Assembly: GCA_002727275.1 (NCBI GenBank)
Contig: PBWO01000045.1
Coordinates: 1 to 31,632 of the forward strand
DNA length: 31,632 nucleotides
From: Methanobacteriota archaeon
GTDB taxonomy: Archaea; Thermoplasmatota; Poseidoniia; Poseidoniales; Thalassarchaeaceae
Direction of reading: 5' to 3'
Below the pieces are notes generated by a model, which saw only the letters and a list, made by a program, of their open reading frames with translations, did not search any database and was not told the origin of the DNA. Of this stretch, positions 23,801 through 31,622 are shown piece after piece (within the stretch, counting starts at the first letter, position 1; each line of letters starts with the position of its first letter). Both the position numbers and the translations under genes were made by a program.

Positions 23801-24934
23801 TCCGCCACCAAGACATATTCAATCAACATAGCAAATCCTCTACCGGTGCCGGAACTGGATTTCAGCTGCCCAGGGATTAATGGAACCGTGCTTGAGACTA
23901 TTCCAGACTCGGAAGAGGAGATTGTGTGGATGGTGCCACACACTACAGAAGGCAATGCCTTCGTCTCTCCAGGGGATCCAATCAGATTCGATGGATCAGG
24001 TAGTTATGATGCGGATCCACAGTTTGTCGGAAGGACTTCTACCGACTCTCAATCTTCGGAATGGAATGGGATAGTCTCTTGGGTTTGGGACTTTGGAGAT
24101 GCCACGTCAACGGTTACTGGTCCAGTAGTCTGGCATTCATTCAATATCCCTGGAACATACACAGTAACCCTGACCGTGGTCGATGGGTTTGAAGGAGGAG
24201 AAACCAATACCACAACACTTACTGTTCATGTATCTAGAGCCCCGGTGATTCTAACTGATGATCCAATCTCTGCTGACTATGTGTCATTAGGAGACTCTGT
24301 ATTCCTCAATTCCAGTGCAATTGATAGAGACCTCATCGATGGAATTGAGGCTTGGATGGACTTGGATAATTCTGATGACAGTGATGGAGATGGTGATTCT
24401 AGCAATGACCGAGACAGGCCACTCACAGGTGATCTTTCTGTGAGGTGGGATCTTAATGCCCTTCAGGATTCTAATTTGGATGGAGATACACGTAATGACT
24501 GGATTTGGGGGAACCAAACTTGGAGTCAGGCCGGTGAAATTAGAATTCTGATGGAGGTTTGCGATGGTGTTGGAGTATGTACTACAGAGGAGTATGTAAT
24601 CACAGTGCTTTCAGTTCAAGAGGACGACAGTCCCAAATCGCTTGCCGACCTTACATGGAAAGACCTGGTACCAAATAGACAGAGTGGCCTTCTATTGGCC
24701 CTAGTAGCAGCAGTTCTACTACTTGGCTGGCTGATTATGCGAGAGAAGGACGAGGAGGAAGTTGATGCCGAGGAGATGCTCGAGAATTATGATGTCACCG
24801 AGGTCGAGGACGAAGGGGGATTACCGGGAATGGATCAGCACCGACCACCCCCTCAACCGAAGTATTTGACAGTTGAAGAGCGAAGAAACAAGGAGTCCGG
24901 ATATATCCGACCGATTCGGACGAGGAGGCGCTGA
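20828..24934 (+). CDS. Giant secreted HExxH metalloprotease with PKD domains and C-terminal anchor
   Basis: A 1368-residue surface protein. Start ATG 20828 gives a signal peptide (SARISLTLVLFMLLASFSPFALA). The catalytic domain carries H225-E226-F-E-H229 and a third ligand E245 in WIDEGAADMA, as in gluzincin proteases related to family M30 (hyicolysin-like). From about residue 620 come at least four PKD-type modules, recognisable by YIWDLGDNN, FTWDWGDGD, VWDFGDATS and the closing YTVTLTVVDG patterns, plus a related degenerate module. An acidic Asp/Gly-rich segment (DSDGDGDSSNDRDRP) may bind calcium. One membrane helix (LLLALVAAVLLLGWLIM) and an acidic then Arg-rich cytosolic tail end the protein. 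GTG 20819 is an alternative start. It should degrade external protein alongside the subtilase. Confidence 0.88.
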   Translation: MKSGFTSVSARISLTLVLFMLLASFSPFALAESNKQDLSSEVMGGDLSDFEPSIEGKQYMFTKNSDPVFSATGHLKMEWREAGYPNLVLPFSQGYVSTKSSLRACANAWSQGDTGNVSTAGGTVAVTAQKVSANSAILVENGQVIPSTTLNDIASTWESTIYPTNTAYFGTAPDLDDNCQIEIVLIAIDGAGGIGGYFSPGISSVRESVFVDVDDMSWRNTILAHEFEHLLHNARDPFEYLWIDEGAADMAAYLCFGVTSALVGHANAWSEDSSLSVRWWNGRIADYGAGFMFMMYLADKLGGGTAIQRLVADTATGGASIENLAQNPEPGSTPIGSTMSEIFANFSAAVALDSPQGAFGFSNLDLTSGCIAAYICKAQMSGYNDQWVNDWNSSAQTFEGWGMRAYKFTQGSGAPLNLMVQPTQFGFEGAIMARDSDTGSWTMSDMRIDSGTGAATGLVHGFGNSTDEVWLLTWYESSITDCDYNYATCGITTGSYPTASATVFAGLVTDPAEVYIDTITPFDRDENGLDDSVRVDLEVQSNAFFEILEVTVEAYVNNTLTDTVVFDVTAGNSIPSPRSVWFTPPETGYWTFGVEIRDVTGEVVDQAFTLPLSLANMEPVASGSVSTSITQTWLPVAMFGSGYDLWGFGQLNGTFSHNDTPIGYIWDLGDNNSSSLKNPIHPYLSSGEYEVVLVVQDQGGYYSESQSRNITVSDSTEPVPEISVDGVVISDELILMTNQRVQFSARGTTDNVPIEEMVFTWDWGDGDIESGKGLVEAGHSWVDGSAEGIIYTLALTVDDGLHQVEHSIYIKVLNRLPEQIFDEPLQTSTLTPLTMPTVFEDSDGMIIDYNWYFEGGVNMDGSGMTLTSDFSATDSMLQNPVVGWLEPGLKNVTLEVTDDDGNSSSTTLQVQVFNQRPVAVFTRPADGTVYTQYTFVSESFDPDGDTALLQTIWEISGLDDPIYNVSSVSHTFLEPGLFTVGLTVIDDRGLISATKTYSINIANPLPVPELDFSCPGINGTVLETIPDSEEEIVWMVPHTTEGNAFVSPGDPIRFDGSGSYDADPQFVGRTSTDSQSSEWNGIVSWVWDFGDATSTVTGPVVWHSFNIPGTYTVTLTVVDGFEGGETNTTTLTVHVSRAPVILTDDPISADYVSLGDSVFLNSSAIDRDLIDGIEAWMDLDNSDDSDGDGDSSNDRDRPLTGDLSVRWDLNALQDSNLDGDTRNDWIWGNQTWSQAGEIRILMEVCDGVGVCTTEEYVITVLSVQEDDSPKSLADLTWKDLVPNRQSGLLLALVAAVLLLGWLIMREKDEEEVDAEEMLENYDVTEVEDEGGLPGMDQHRPPPQPKYLTVEERRNKESGYIRPIRTRRR

Positions 24935-24936
24935 GG

Positions 24937-25845
24937 GTGGTCAATAGGCGAAAAGCGCGCATAGCAATCGCTCTGAACGTCTCCATACTCATGCCCATGC
25001 TGGCAGTACTTGTGGCCGTAATTACTGCACCTGCGGTAACTGCTGCAGGTTCCTGCGATGTGCCTGCAAGTAATCCACCCGGGATGAGTCAATATTTCGA
25101 AGAGCACTCTCTAGAAGACGGCAGTTTCTGGGAGGATTGGGGTTGGGGCGAACAGAACGAACTCAGGCCTCTGAGAAGTGACTTCAGCGTCGACATGACG
25201 ATCTCCAACGATAGTGCGAATGCGGTAAGAATGGAACTCATCCCTGGCTACCAGTATACATTCTGTATCAGCATGAGTCCGGATCCATCGGATGAGCCCG
25301 AGATGGGAGCGGTAGGGGATGTCTACCTGATGAATGACATCAATTGGGATAGGTACGCAATGAGTTATGAAAACAGGGAATGGGAGGATTTAGAGGGCCT
25401 AGTAGAGGAGATCCCAGTGGAGTGGAGAGATACTCTGGTTTGGTTGCCCTATAGGGATGTGCATGCCTACGAGGGAGTTTCTGATCACGTATTCTCGGTT
25501 GCTATTGACTCGATGGGGTCGGCTTGGTCATCGGTTGGCTGGTTCAGCTCGACTGAGACTCAGTATTACCTAGTAATCGATGGTTGGGACAATGAGAAAT
25601 TCTCTGACAGAGGTGCCGCTGGAGGGACTATCAACGTCGAAGTATTGGTAGATGTAGAGGAGAGGACTACGTTGCCTAATTTCATCGCCTACATACTAAT
25701 CTCAGCCTTGCCGATAGCTTGTATCATCGGACCTCTGATTATCCATAGCAGATACATGAAAATGGGGCTTTCAGATGAGGAAGAATCCAGACAGATGGCC
25801 TACCTCGATAACGAGGGCGACGAGAGGTCCGGAGAGGAAGATTAG
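24937..25845 (+). CDS. Secreted membrane-anchored protein of unknown function
   Basis: A 302-residue protein I do not recognise. It begins at GTG 24937, two bases after the metalloprotease stop. An N-terminal signal or anchor helix (ALNVSILMPMLAVLVAVITAPAVTA) precedes an external domain rich in Trp, Asp and Glu (FWEDWGWGEQNEL, YENREWEDLEGLVEE) with only two cysteines after the signal (GSCDVP and YTFCISM), possibly a disulfide. A strand-rich centre (FSVDMTISNDSANAVRMELIPGYQYTFCISM) recalls bacterial pre-peptidase-like beta sandwiches, but this is a guess. A C-terminal helix (FIAYILISALPIACIIGPLII) and acidic cytosolic tail follow the same plan as the neighbouring proteases. Co-transcription suggests a partner of the metalloprotease. 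Its stop interlocks with that of aroD. Confidence 0.7.
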   Translation: MVNRRKARIAIALNVSILMPMLAVLVAVITAPAVTAAGSCDVPASNPPGMSQYFEEHSLEDGSFWEDWGWGEQNELRPLRSDFSVDMTISNDSANAVRMELIPGYQYTFCISMSPDPSDEPEMGAVGDVYLMNDINWDRYAMSYENREWEDLEGLVEEIPVEWRDTLVWLPYRDVHAYEGVSDHVFSVAIDSMGSAWSSVGWFSSTETQYYLVIDGWDNEKFSDRGAAGGTINVEVLVDVEERTTLPNFIAYILISALPIACIIGPLIIHSRYMKMGLSDEEESRQMAYLDNEGDERSGEED

Positions 25846-26654
25846 TCATACTCGAGTAATTTCCAAGCGGTCTGTAGGTCGGAGGCGTTTATTCTGCCCT
25901 GTCTAGATAAATGGAATCCTTTCTCCATGGTCGCATACACCATTGCTTGCCCGAGTAGAGGTGCGTGGATCCGAGTCCAATCTCCGCCCCAACCTGAACC
26001 CATTATGGCATAGTCATAGTCAGTCTCCTTCAAATCCCATGATGCTTCAAACAATCTCAATCCATCGCCTCTTCCTGAAGTATTGTAGCAGAGTTTGACG
26101 ATATCCCCCATGTCAGAAGAATCCTCCACATCTTGGAGAATTTCCGATGACGACGGAGGACTCTCATCCGAGTGTGAAGAAGCAATAATCTTGGTCTTAC
26201 CCTTGGCAGACTCAACTAGGGGTTTACGTGACTCTGCAACGATGTCTAACTCCAAATCAACCCAACTCACCCCACTTGATATTGCACTCGACAGGACCTC
26301 AATGCGCTGCGCCTCTTCACCGGGATAATAGCCACCTTGACGCTCTGGCCTACAAGTCAGAACCACTGGGAGGTCTATACCTTGTTTCAGTGAGTCTAGA
26401 GTCGAATTTAGGTCAACCGATTCAAGGGGCTGTGAAACTAACTCTGGAGGGACGTACTTGGGGCCCCTAGAGTCGTCATTGGAGTCCTCCTCTGCACTGT
26501 TGGCAGAAGGGTCGATTTCCTTTTCTCTTGCCCAAAGCAAGTCCAATCTAACCTCTACCAAGTCGGCCCCTGCGGCAGTAGCAACAGCGGCGTCCTTGAG
26601 GACCTCGTCGACTGTGTAACCGCTCAGGGTGACGCATACCAGCGGCCTAGACAT
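25842..26654 (-). CDS. aroD: Type I 3-dehydroquinate dehydratase (shikimate pathway)
   Basis: A class I dehydroquinase of 270 residues that turns 3-dehydroquinate into 3-dehydroshikimate by a Schiff-base mechanism. Numbered from ATG 26654: substrate residues E34 and R36 in EVRLD, R102 in LTCRPE, catalytic H161 in IIASSH, Schiff-base K187 in DIVKLCYN, and R228 in DWTRI. It ends with GRINASDLQTAWKLLEYD, the usual family C-terminus. An acidic insertion (about residues 46-75, SANSAEEDSNDDSRG) makes it longer than the typical 220-250. ATG 26666 adds four residues, but ATTATACC on the minus strand (centred near 26681) lies 27 bases from ATG 26654 and fits a leaderless transcript from there. No other shikimate gene is in the window. 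Confidence 0.92.
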   Translation of the reverse strand: MSRPLVCVTLSGYTVDEVLKDAAVATAAGADLVEVRLDLLWAREKEIDPSANSAEEDSNDDSRGPKYVPPELVSQPLESVDLNSTLDSLKQGIDLPVVLTCRPERQGGYYPGEEAQRIEVLSSAISSGVSWVDLELDIVAESRKPLVESAKGKTKIIASSHSDESPPSSSEILQDVEDSSDMGDIVKLCYNTSGRGDGLRLFEASWDLKETDYDYAIMGSGWGGDWTRIHAPLLGQAMVYATMEKGFHLSRQGRINASDLQTAWKLLEYD

Positions 26655-26676
26655 CAGGCGCCCCATCTTGCAGTTT

Positions 26677-26685
26677 GGTATAATC
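26677..26685 (-). promoter_or_regulatory. Putative TATA box of aroD
   Basis: The minus strand reads GATTATACC here, centred about 27 bases upstream of ATG 26654. This is the expected archaeal spacing for a transcript beginning at the start codon itself. Confidence 0.45.
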
Positions 26686-26696
26686 GTGTCGAGAGG

Positions 26697-26839
26697 AATA
26701 TATTTCCATTGTAAACAATGGAAAAATCAACAATAATGCACAATATTGCGAAATTTCTTAGGAGGATTGAAGAACCTCCAACGTGCGGAACGGAATGTTG
26801 ATGAGGGTTCCTTAAGGAACCCTCAGGAATTGTGATTTA
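26697..26839 (+). promoter_or_regulatory. gyrB control region, A/T-rich with two perfect palindromes
   Basis: This is the most structured intergenic region in the window. It starts with AATATATTT (26697-26705, TATA-like). A 22-bp dyad follows: TTTCCATTGT (26703-26712) and ACAATGGAAA (26715-26724). A/T-rich sequence with CAATATTG (26741-26748) follows, then a weak GGAGG/CCTCC pair (26761-26779). Last is an uninterrupted 24-bp palindrome (26802-26825, half-site TGAGGGTTCCTT) ending 14 bases before ATG 26840. The first dyad lies between TATA box and expected transcript start, a usual operator position. The second centres 26 bases before the ATG, where a TATA box of a leaderless transcript would lie. 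Gyrase genes are often supercoiling-controlled, but no regulator is identified. Confidence 0.6.
26802..26825. repeat. Uninterrupted 24-bp perfect palindrome upstream of gyrB
   Basis: Half-site TGAGGGTTCCTT is followed directly by its reverse complement, with no spacer and no mismatch. It could be a dimeric regulator site, or a stem in the RNA leader; the absence of a loop favours a DNA site. No T-run follows, so a terminator for upstream transcription is unlikely. Confidence 0.7.
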
Positions 26840-28792
26840 ATGGCAGAAGAATATGATGCAGAGAGTATTCAGGTGCTAGAGGGTCTAGAGGCCGTCAGAA
26901 AGCGCCCAGGCATGTATCTAGGCGATCCTCACGATGGTTCTGCCCTGCATCACTGCATCTGGGAGGTTGTCGACAACGCTGTCGACGAGCACTTGGCCGG
27001 GCACAACTCCACGGTAGAGGTGAATCTGGAGAAGGATGGTTCTGTGACAGTTATCGACCACGGTAGAGGGATTCCCGTCGACATGCATCCCGAAGAGGGA
27101 GTCAGTGCTGCCGAGGTTATCATGACCAAGCTTCACGCCGGAGGTAAGTTCGACAATGAGGCCTACAAGGTGGCAGGTGGGCTACACGGAGTCGGTGTAA
27201 GCGCTGTAAATGCCGTCTCAGAGAAACTAAACATGACCATATACAGAGATGGCAAAGAGTGGAGTCAGGACTATGTCAGAGGAGAGAGGAAGGCGGCACT
27301 CAAGTCAATTGGTAAATCCGATATGACTGGGACCAAAATCAATTTCAAGCCAGATCTAACAATTTTCAGTGATGTCGTAGATTTCGATTTCGAGCAGATT
27401 AACACTCGGCTGAGGAGGACTGCTTTTCTCAATGCTGGACTTCTAATCTGGCTGCGAGATAATCGCGGAGAGAATCTAGTCGAAATCGAGCACAAGTACG
27501 ACGGTGGACTCAAAGAATACGTGCAAGCGATGAACGAGAAAAAGGAGGCGATTCACGAAGAGGTTTTGCATGTACTCGGCTCGAAGATGGGCGACAAGGG
27601 AGAAGTCTTTGTCGAAGTCGCCTTACAGTGGACTGATGCATACTCGGAGTCCGTTCATTGCTTTACTAACATCATCCACAACGCCGATGGCGGAACTCAT
27701 CTCTCTGGACTCAAGAGTTCATTGACTCGTACCGTCAATACCTACGCTCAATCCAGAAAGCTGCTCAAAAATGTCAGTAATCTCTCAGGGGACGACATTA
27801 GAGAGGGGCTCTCTGCAGTAGTGTCAATCAAGCATCCAGACCCTTCTTTCAACGCTCAGACGAAGTCCAAGTTGGTGACTAGTGAAGTTTCGGGAATCGT
27901 TGAGCAGATTGTCAATGACAAACTAGGAGAGTACTTTGAGGAGAATCCATCTGTAGCCAAGTCCATTGTCGAAAAAGCAGTTCTAGCGAGCAGGGCCAGA
28001 GAGGCGGCTCGTAAGGCCAGAGACCTAACTCGTCGCAAGGGTGTGCTCGAAGGAGGGGGTTTGCCAGGACAATTGGCAGACTGCCAGTCAAGAGACCCTG
28101 AAGAATGCGAGTTATACATCGTCGAGGGAGAGAGTGCTGGCGGCTCTGCCAAGACAGCCCGAGACAGACGTACTCAGGCCGTGCTTCCTCTACGTGGTAA
28201 AATCCTCAATGTCGAGAGGCAACAGAGGAATCTGACCAAAGTTTTCTCCAACGAGCAGATCCAGAGGATGATTAGGGCGTTGGGTGCAGGAGTTGGCAAT
28301 GAGGAGGAGGACGAGGGTGCCTTCAATCCAGAAAAGTTGCGTTATGGAAAAATCATCATCATGACTGATGCCGACATAGATGGGGCTCACATCAGGACAC
28401 TTATTCTGACCTTCCTGTGGAGATTCATGCGTAGAGCCATAGTGAATGGTAATGTGTACATTGCAGCACCTCCATTATTCTCCATTTCAAGGGGATCTCA
28501 AACCGAATGGGTCCACAGTGAGAAAGATAGGGATTTGCTGGTAAAGAAAATGCAGAAGGAGGCTCCATCGGCGAAGATTGACGTTCAGCGATACAAGGGC
28601 TTGGGAGAAATGAATCCAGAGCAGTTGTGGAAGACCACGATGGACCCTGAAGTTCGAACTATGATGAGAGTTGAGATCAAAGATGCCGAGGAGGCTGATG
28701 CTCTGTTCACGATTCTGATGGGAGAGGATGTTCCCGACCGACGGTCTTTCATCGAGTTAAATGCGACTAAAGTAACGTCGCTGGATGTGTGA
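26840..28792 (+). CDS. gyrB: DNA gyrase subunit B (bacterial type)
   Basis: A 650-residue GyrB of the usual short form. The GHKL ATPase site has E42, N46 and D49 (EVVDNAVDEH), D73 in VIDHGRGIP, and the LHAGGKF..GGLHGVG lid. The TOPRIM metal site has E429 in VEGESAGGSAK and D510/D512 in TDADIDGAH; the C-terminus has QRYKGLGEMNPEQLW. With GyrA it introduces negative supercoils using ATP. Gyrase is a bacterial enzyme acquired by several euryarchaeal lineages, where it coexists with topoisomerase VI. The gene stops inside the start region of gyrA (TGA 28790-28792), so both subunits are made from one message. Confidence 0.98.
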   Translation: MAEEYDAESIQVLEGLEAVRKRPGMYLGDPHDGSALHHCIWEVVDNAVDEHLAGHNSTVEVNLEKDGSVTVIDHGRGIPVDMHPEEGVSAAEVIMTKLHAGGKFDNEAYKVAGGLHGVGVSAVNAVSEKLNMTIYRDGKEWSQDYVRGERKAALKSIGKSDMTGTKINFKPDLTIFSDVVDFDFEQINTRLRRTAFLNAGLLIWLRDNRGENLVEIEHKYDGGLKEYVQAMNEKKEAIHEEVLHVLGSKMGDKGEVFVEVALQWTDAYSESVHCFTNIIHNADGGTHLSGLKSSLTRTVNTYAQSRKLLKNVSNLSGDDIREGLSAVVSIKHPDPSFNAQTKSKLVTSEVSGIVEQIVNDKLGEYFEENPSVAKSIVEKAVLASRAREAARKARDLTRRKGVLEGGGLPGQLADCQSRDPEECELYIVEGESAGGSAKTARDRRTQAVLPLRGKILNVERQQRNLTKVFSNEQIQRMIRALGAGVGNEEEDEGAFNPEKLRYGKIIIMTDADIDGAHIRTLILTFLWRFMRRAIVNGNVYIAAPPLFSISRGSQTEWVHSEKDRDLLVKKMQKEAPSAKIDVQRYKGLGEMNPEQLWKTTMDPEVRTMMRVEIKDAEEADALFTILMGEDVPDRRSFIELNATKVTSLDV

Positions 28793-28796
28793 TTGT

Positions 28797-31493
28797 ATGG
28801 CCGAGGACTTGCTGCGTAGAGATATCTCAGAGGAGATGAAGGAGAGTTACATCAACTACGCAATGAGCGTTATCATCGGCAGGGCCCTACCTGATGTCAG
28901 GGATGGCCTCAAGCCGGTCCACCGTAGAATCCTCTGGGGTATGCATCAAGCCGGCCACACGCATGAGAAAGGATACAGCAAGTCCGCTCGTTCCGTGGGC
29001 GAAGTAATGGGTAAGTTCCACCCTCACGGAGATCAAGCTCTCTACGACACGATGGTCAGGATGGCTCAGGACTTCTCTCTGAGGTATCCTCTAATTGACG
29101 GGCAGGGTAACTTCGGCTCGATAGATGGCGATCCTCCTGCTGCGATGAGGTACACTGAGAGTCGGCTTGACAAACTGTCCAGACATATGTTGGAAGACAT
29201 CAACAAAGATACAATTGACATGGAGCCGAACTTTGATGATACAGAGAGTGAGCCTTCAGTTCTTCCTGCAAGATTACCTAATCTTCTGCTTAATGGGAGT
29301 GATGGAATCGCTGTCGGAATGGCAACGAAAATTCCCCCGCATAACCTCAACGAAGTCGCTGCCGCAATAAGATTTCATGTCGAGAGAGTGATTGAGCAGA
29401 ACCGCAAGATTGGCCTCGACAATCCTCCGAAAATTGATGCTCTAGAGTACATGGAGTTCCTCAAGGGCCCAGACTTCCCTACTGGTGCTACGATTCACGG
29501 AATCGACGGGATTGTAGATATGTACAGAACCGGGAGTGGTCGCTTCCACATCCGCTCTGATGTCGAGGTCATAGACGGATCTTCGGGTAAGAGACTGGTT
29601 GTCCACTCTATTCCCTACCAGGTCAAAAAGGCTGGAATGCTACAAGGCATAGCAGAACTTGTACAGAAGGAGCAGGTGAAGGGGATACGAGATATCAGGG
29701 ACGAGTCCAGTAAGGAAGGAATCAGGGTTGTCATCGAGATTAAACAGAACGCAGATCCTCACGCAGTTCTGAATCAACTCTACCAATCGAGCAGACTACA
29801 AGAGTCGTACTCGGCCAACATGATGGGGATACTGAAAGGTGAGCCTGTCCAACTCGACCTTTGCACAATACTGCACACACACGTACGTCACAGGGAGTCA
29901 ATCGTCGAGAGGCGTACACAATTTAATCTAGACAAGGCAGAGGCCCGGGCCCATATCCTGGAGGGTTTGATTAAGGCGCAAAAACGCATGAGTGAGATTA
30001 TCGAGGTCGGCAGGAACTCGGACTCAAGAGATCACTTCGAGAGATTTTTGAGAGGAGATGAGAAATATCCTAAAATCAAGCGATTCGACTTCTCTGAAAG
30101 ACAGGCCAAGGCTATCGCCGAGAGACGCCTATACCAACTTACCAAACTGAACGTCAAGGAGGTCTCCGATGAACTCTCTAATCTCAAGAATTCAATTGAG
30201 GAATACAAGTCGATTCTTGAAAGTAGGGCCATGAGGCTGGAAATTATTCTCGAAGAGCTTGACAAGTTAGTTGACAGGCATGGCGATGAGCGTCGCTCTC
30301 ATATCGACCCAACTCCGTTGTCGATGGACCGGGAGGACTTGGTCGCCGAGCAGGCCATAGTCATCTCTCTAACTCAAGATAATTACATCCGACACCTGCC
30401 TGTAGAGGCTTTTAGACTGCAAAACAGAGGGGGCAAGGGGCTCAAAGGGGTCTCTACAAAGGAAGAAGATGCTCCCTCCAAAATTGTGACCTGCTTCTCC
30501 AAAGACAGATTGCTATTCTTTACCGATAAGGGCCGAGTCTACGGATTACGTGCTTGGGAGACTCCTTCTGCTAGCAGACAGGGCAGAGGCACACACATTC
30601 GTAACCTGCTCAGCGGAATCAGAGATGATGAGAAGGTAATCTCGATACTTCCAATGAGCAGGGATCTAATCGAAGAGCCAGAAGGGCAATACCTAATTTT
30701 CGCCACTACAAATGGGCGTATCAAGAAGAGTCGTCTATCTGAGTACTCCAAGATCAATCGTAACGGCAAGTATGCTCTGAAATTTGCCGAGGGCGAGGAT
30801 GATTCACTTGTTACGGTAAGGCCAGCGACCGATGCAGACCATGTCGTCCTAGTATCCTCTAGGGGTAATGCCTGCAGATTCATGCCTGCCCAAGAGAAGT
30901 CCCGTACAGATCCAAACTCCGGTGATGTAGTTACTACTCACGTTGTGAGAGTCCAGGGGAGAGTTAGCCAAGGTGTCTCGGGCATGAAATTACAGAAAGG
31001 CGACAGTGTGATCGGCATGATTGTCACTGATGACTTCGATACCAGTGTGCTGACCATCTCCAAGTTTGGAATGGCCAAGAGAAGCCGACTGGGCTCAGGA
31101 GAGATGATTCCATTACTCGATGAGAATGGAACTCAAATGCTTGACGAAGGAGGAGATGGAGTCTCGCAAAGAGATGGATACAGACGTACAAACAGAGGCA
31201 CTAAGGGCGTGCGAACCATGTCTCTGCGAGATGACGATTACATAGTCGGAGTCAGACAGATCCCCGATTTGGAAGACCAGTTGTTCATTCTGACCAAGAC
31301 TGGGATGATGATTAGAATGGTCTCAGGTCAGACCAAGGAGACTCTTGGTAAGGTAACTAAGGGGACCCGGATAATGGAATTGCGAAATCAGGATAGAACC
31401 GGTTACGATGATGAAATAATCTTCGTAGCTAGGCTACCTGCAGAACTGGTAGACTCCTCAGATGCCGATGAGGCAACCTTCGAAGAAGAGTGA
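28797..31493 (+). CDS. gyrA: DNA gyrase subunit A (bacterial type)
   Basis: An 898-residue GyrA from ATG 28797 (MAEDLLRRDISEEM); ATG 28785 would overlap gyrB and add MCDC, unlike other GyrA N-termini. The catalytic Tyr119 lies in AAMRYTESRL. The C-terminal beta-pinwheel carries the GyrA box QNRGGKG (542-548), needed for DNA wrapping and negative supercoiling, so this is gyrase and not topoisomerase IV. In the quinolone region, the E. coli Ser83 position is Gln80 (HPHGDQALYDT), while the Asp87 position is retained (Asp84). A second insert with FGMAKRSRLGSGEMIPL and an acidic tail (DADEATFEEE) end the protein. It is the last protein gene of the window, followed by a tRNA. Confidence 0.98.
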   Translation: MAEDLLRRDISEEMKESYINYAMSVIIGRALPDVRDGLKPVHRRILWGMHQAGHTHEKGYSKSARSVGEVMGKFHPHGDQALYDTMVRMAQDFSLRYPLIDGQGNFGSIDGDPPAAMRYTESRLDKLSRHMLEDINKDTIDMEPNFDDTESEPSVLPARLPNLLLNGSDGIAVGMATKIPPHNLNEVAAAIRFHVERVIEQNRKIGLDNPPKIDALEYMEFLKGPDFPTGATIHGIDGIVDMYRTGSGRFHIRSDVEVIDGSSGKRLVVHSIPYQVKKAGMLQGIAELVQKEQVKGIRDIRDESSKEGIRVVIEIKQNADPHAVLNQLYQSSRLQESYSANMMGILKGEPVQLDLCTILHTHVRHRESIVERRTQFNLDKAEARAHILEGLIKAQKRMSEIIEVGRNSDSRDHFERFLRGDEKYPKIKRFDFSERQAKAIAERRLYQLTKLNVKEVSDELSNLKNSIEEYKSILESRAMRLEIILEELDKLVDRHGDERRSHIDPTPLSMDREDLVAEQAIVISLTQDNYIRHLPVEAFRLQNRGGKGLKGVSTKEEDAPSKIVTCFSKDRLLFFTDKGRVYGLRAWETPSASRQGRGTHIRNLLSGIRDDEKVISILPMSRDLIEEPEGQYLIFATTNGRIKKSRLSEYSKINRNGKYALKFAEGEDDSLVTVRPATDADHVVLVSSRGNACRFMPAQEKSRTDPNSGDVVTTHVVRVQGRVSQGVSGMKLQKGDSVIGMIVTDDFDTSVLTISKFGMAKRSRLGSGEMIPLLDENGTQMLDEGGDGVSQRDGYRRTNRGTKGVRTMSLRDDDYIVGVRQIPDLEDQLFILTKTGMMIRMVSGQTKETLGKVTKGTRIMELRNQDRTGYDDEIIFVARLPAELVDSSDADEATFEEE

Positions 31494-31495
31494 AA

Positions 31496-31516
31496 CCGCT
31501 CGCCTTAAGCGAACGG
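31496..31516 (+). terminator. Weak hairpin after gyrA
   Basis: CCG-c-TCGC and GCGA-a-CGG form a stem with one mismatch around CTTAA, three bases after the gyrA stop. There is no U-rich tail. The CTTAAG inside it is also about 30 bases before the tRNA and could act as its TATA-like element, so the terminator reading is weak. Confidence 0.3.
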
Positions 31517-31535
31517 TGCCAGTCGCTTGGTTGCT

Positions 31536-31622
31536 GCGGCAGTCGCATAGCCTGGCCATTGCGCTGGATTGCTAATCCAGTGGTGTCTCACCTCGGGAGT
31601 TCGAATCTCCCCTGCCGCGCCA
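31536..31622 (+). tRNA. tRNA-Ser (GCU anticodon), CCA encoded
   Basis: An 87-base class II tRNA. Acceptor GCGGCAG (31536-31542) pairs with CTGCCGC (31612-31618), then discriminator G and genomic CCA (31620-31622). Anticodon stem CTGGA/TCCAG encloses loop TTGCTAA, anticodon GCT (31571-31573), reading AGU/AGC codons. The long variable arm GGTG-TCT-CACC is the serine identity feature. T-arm GGGAG/CTCCC has loop TTCGAAT. No intron is visible. It is the first feature after gyrA on the same strand. Confidence 0.96.

Noticed and set aside
24361..24420. Possible tandem repeat in the Asp/Gly-rich part of the metalloprotease
   Set aside because: The GAT/GAC-rich runs encode an acidic, probably calcium-binding segment and do not form a regular repeat unit.
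26697..26839. Replication origin in the A/T-rich gyrB leader
   Set aside because: There is no Orc1/Cdc6 gene nearby and no repeated origin recognition boxes; two palindromes alone do not support it.
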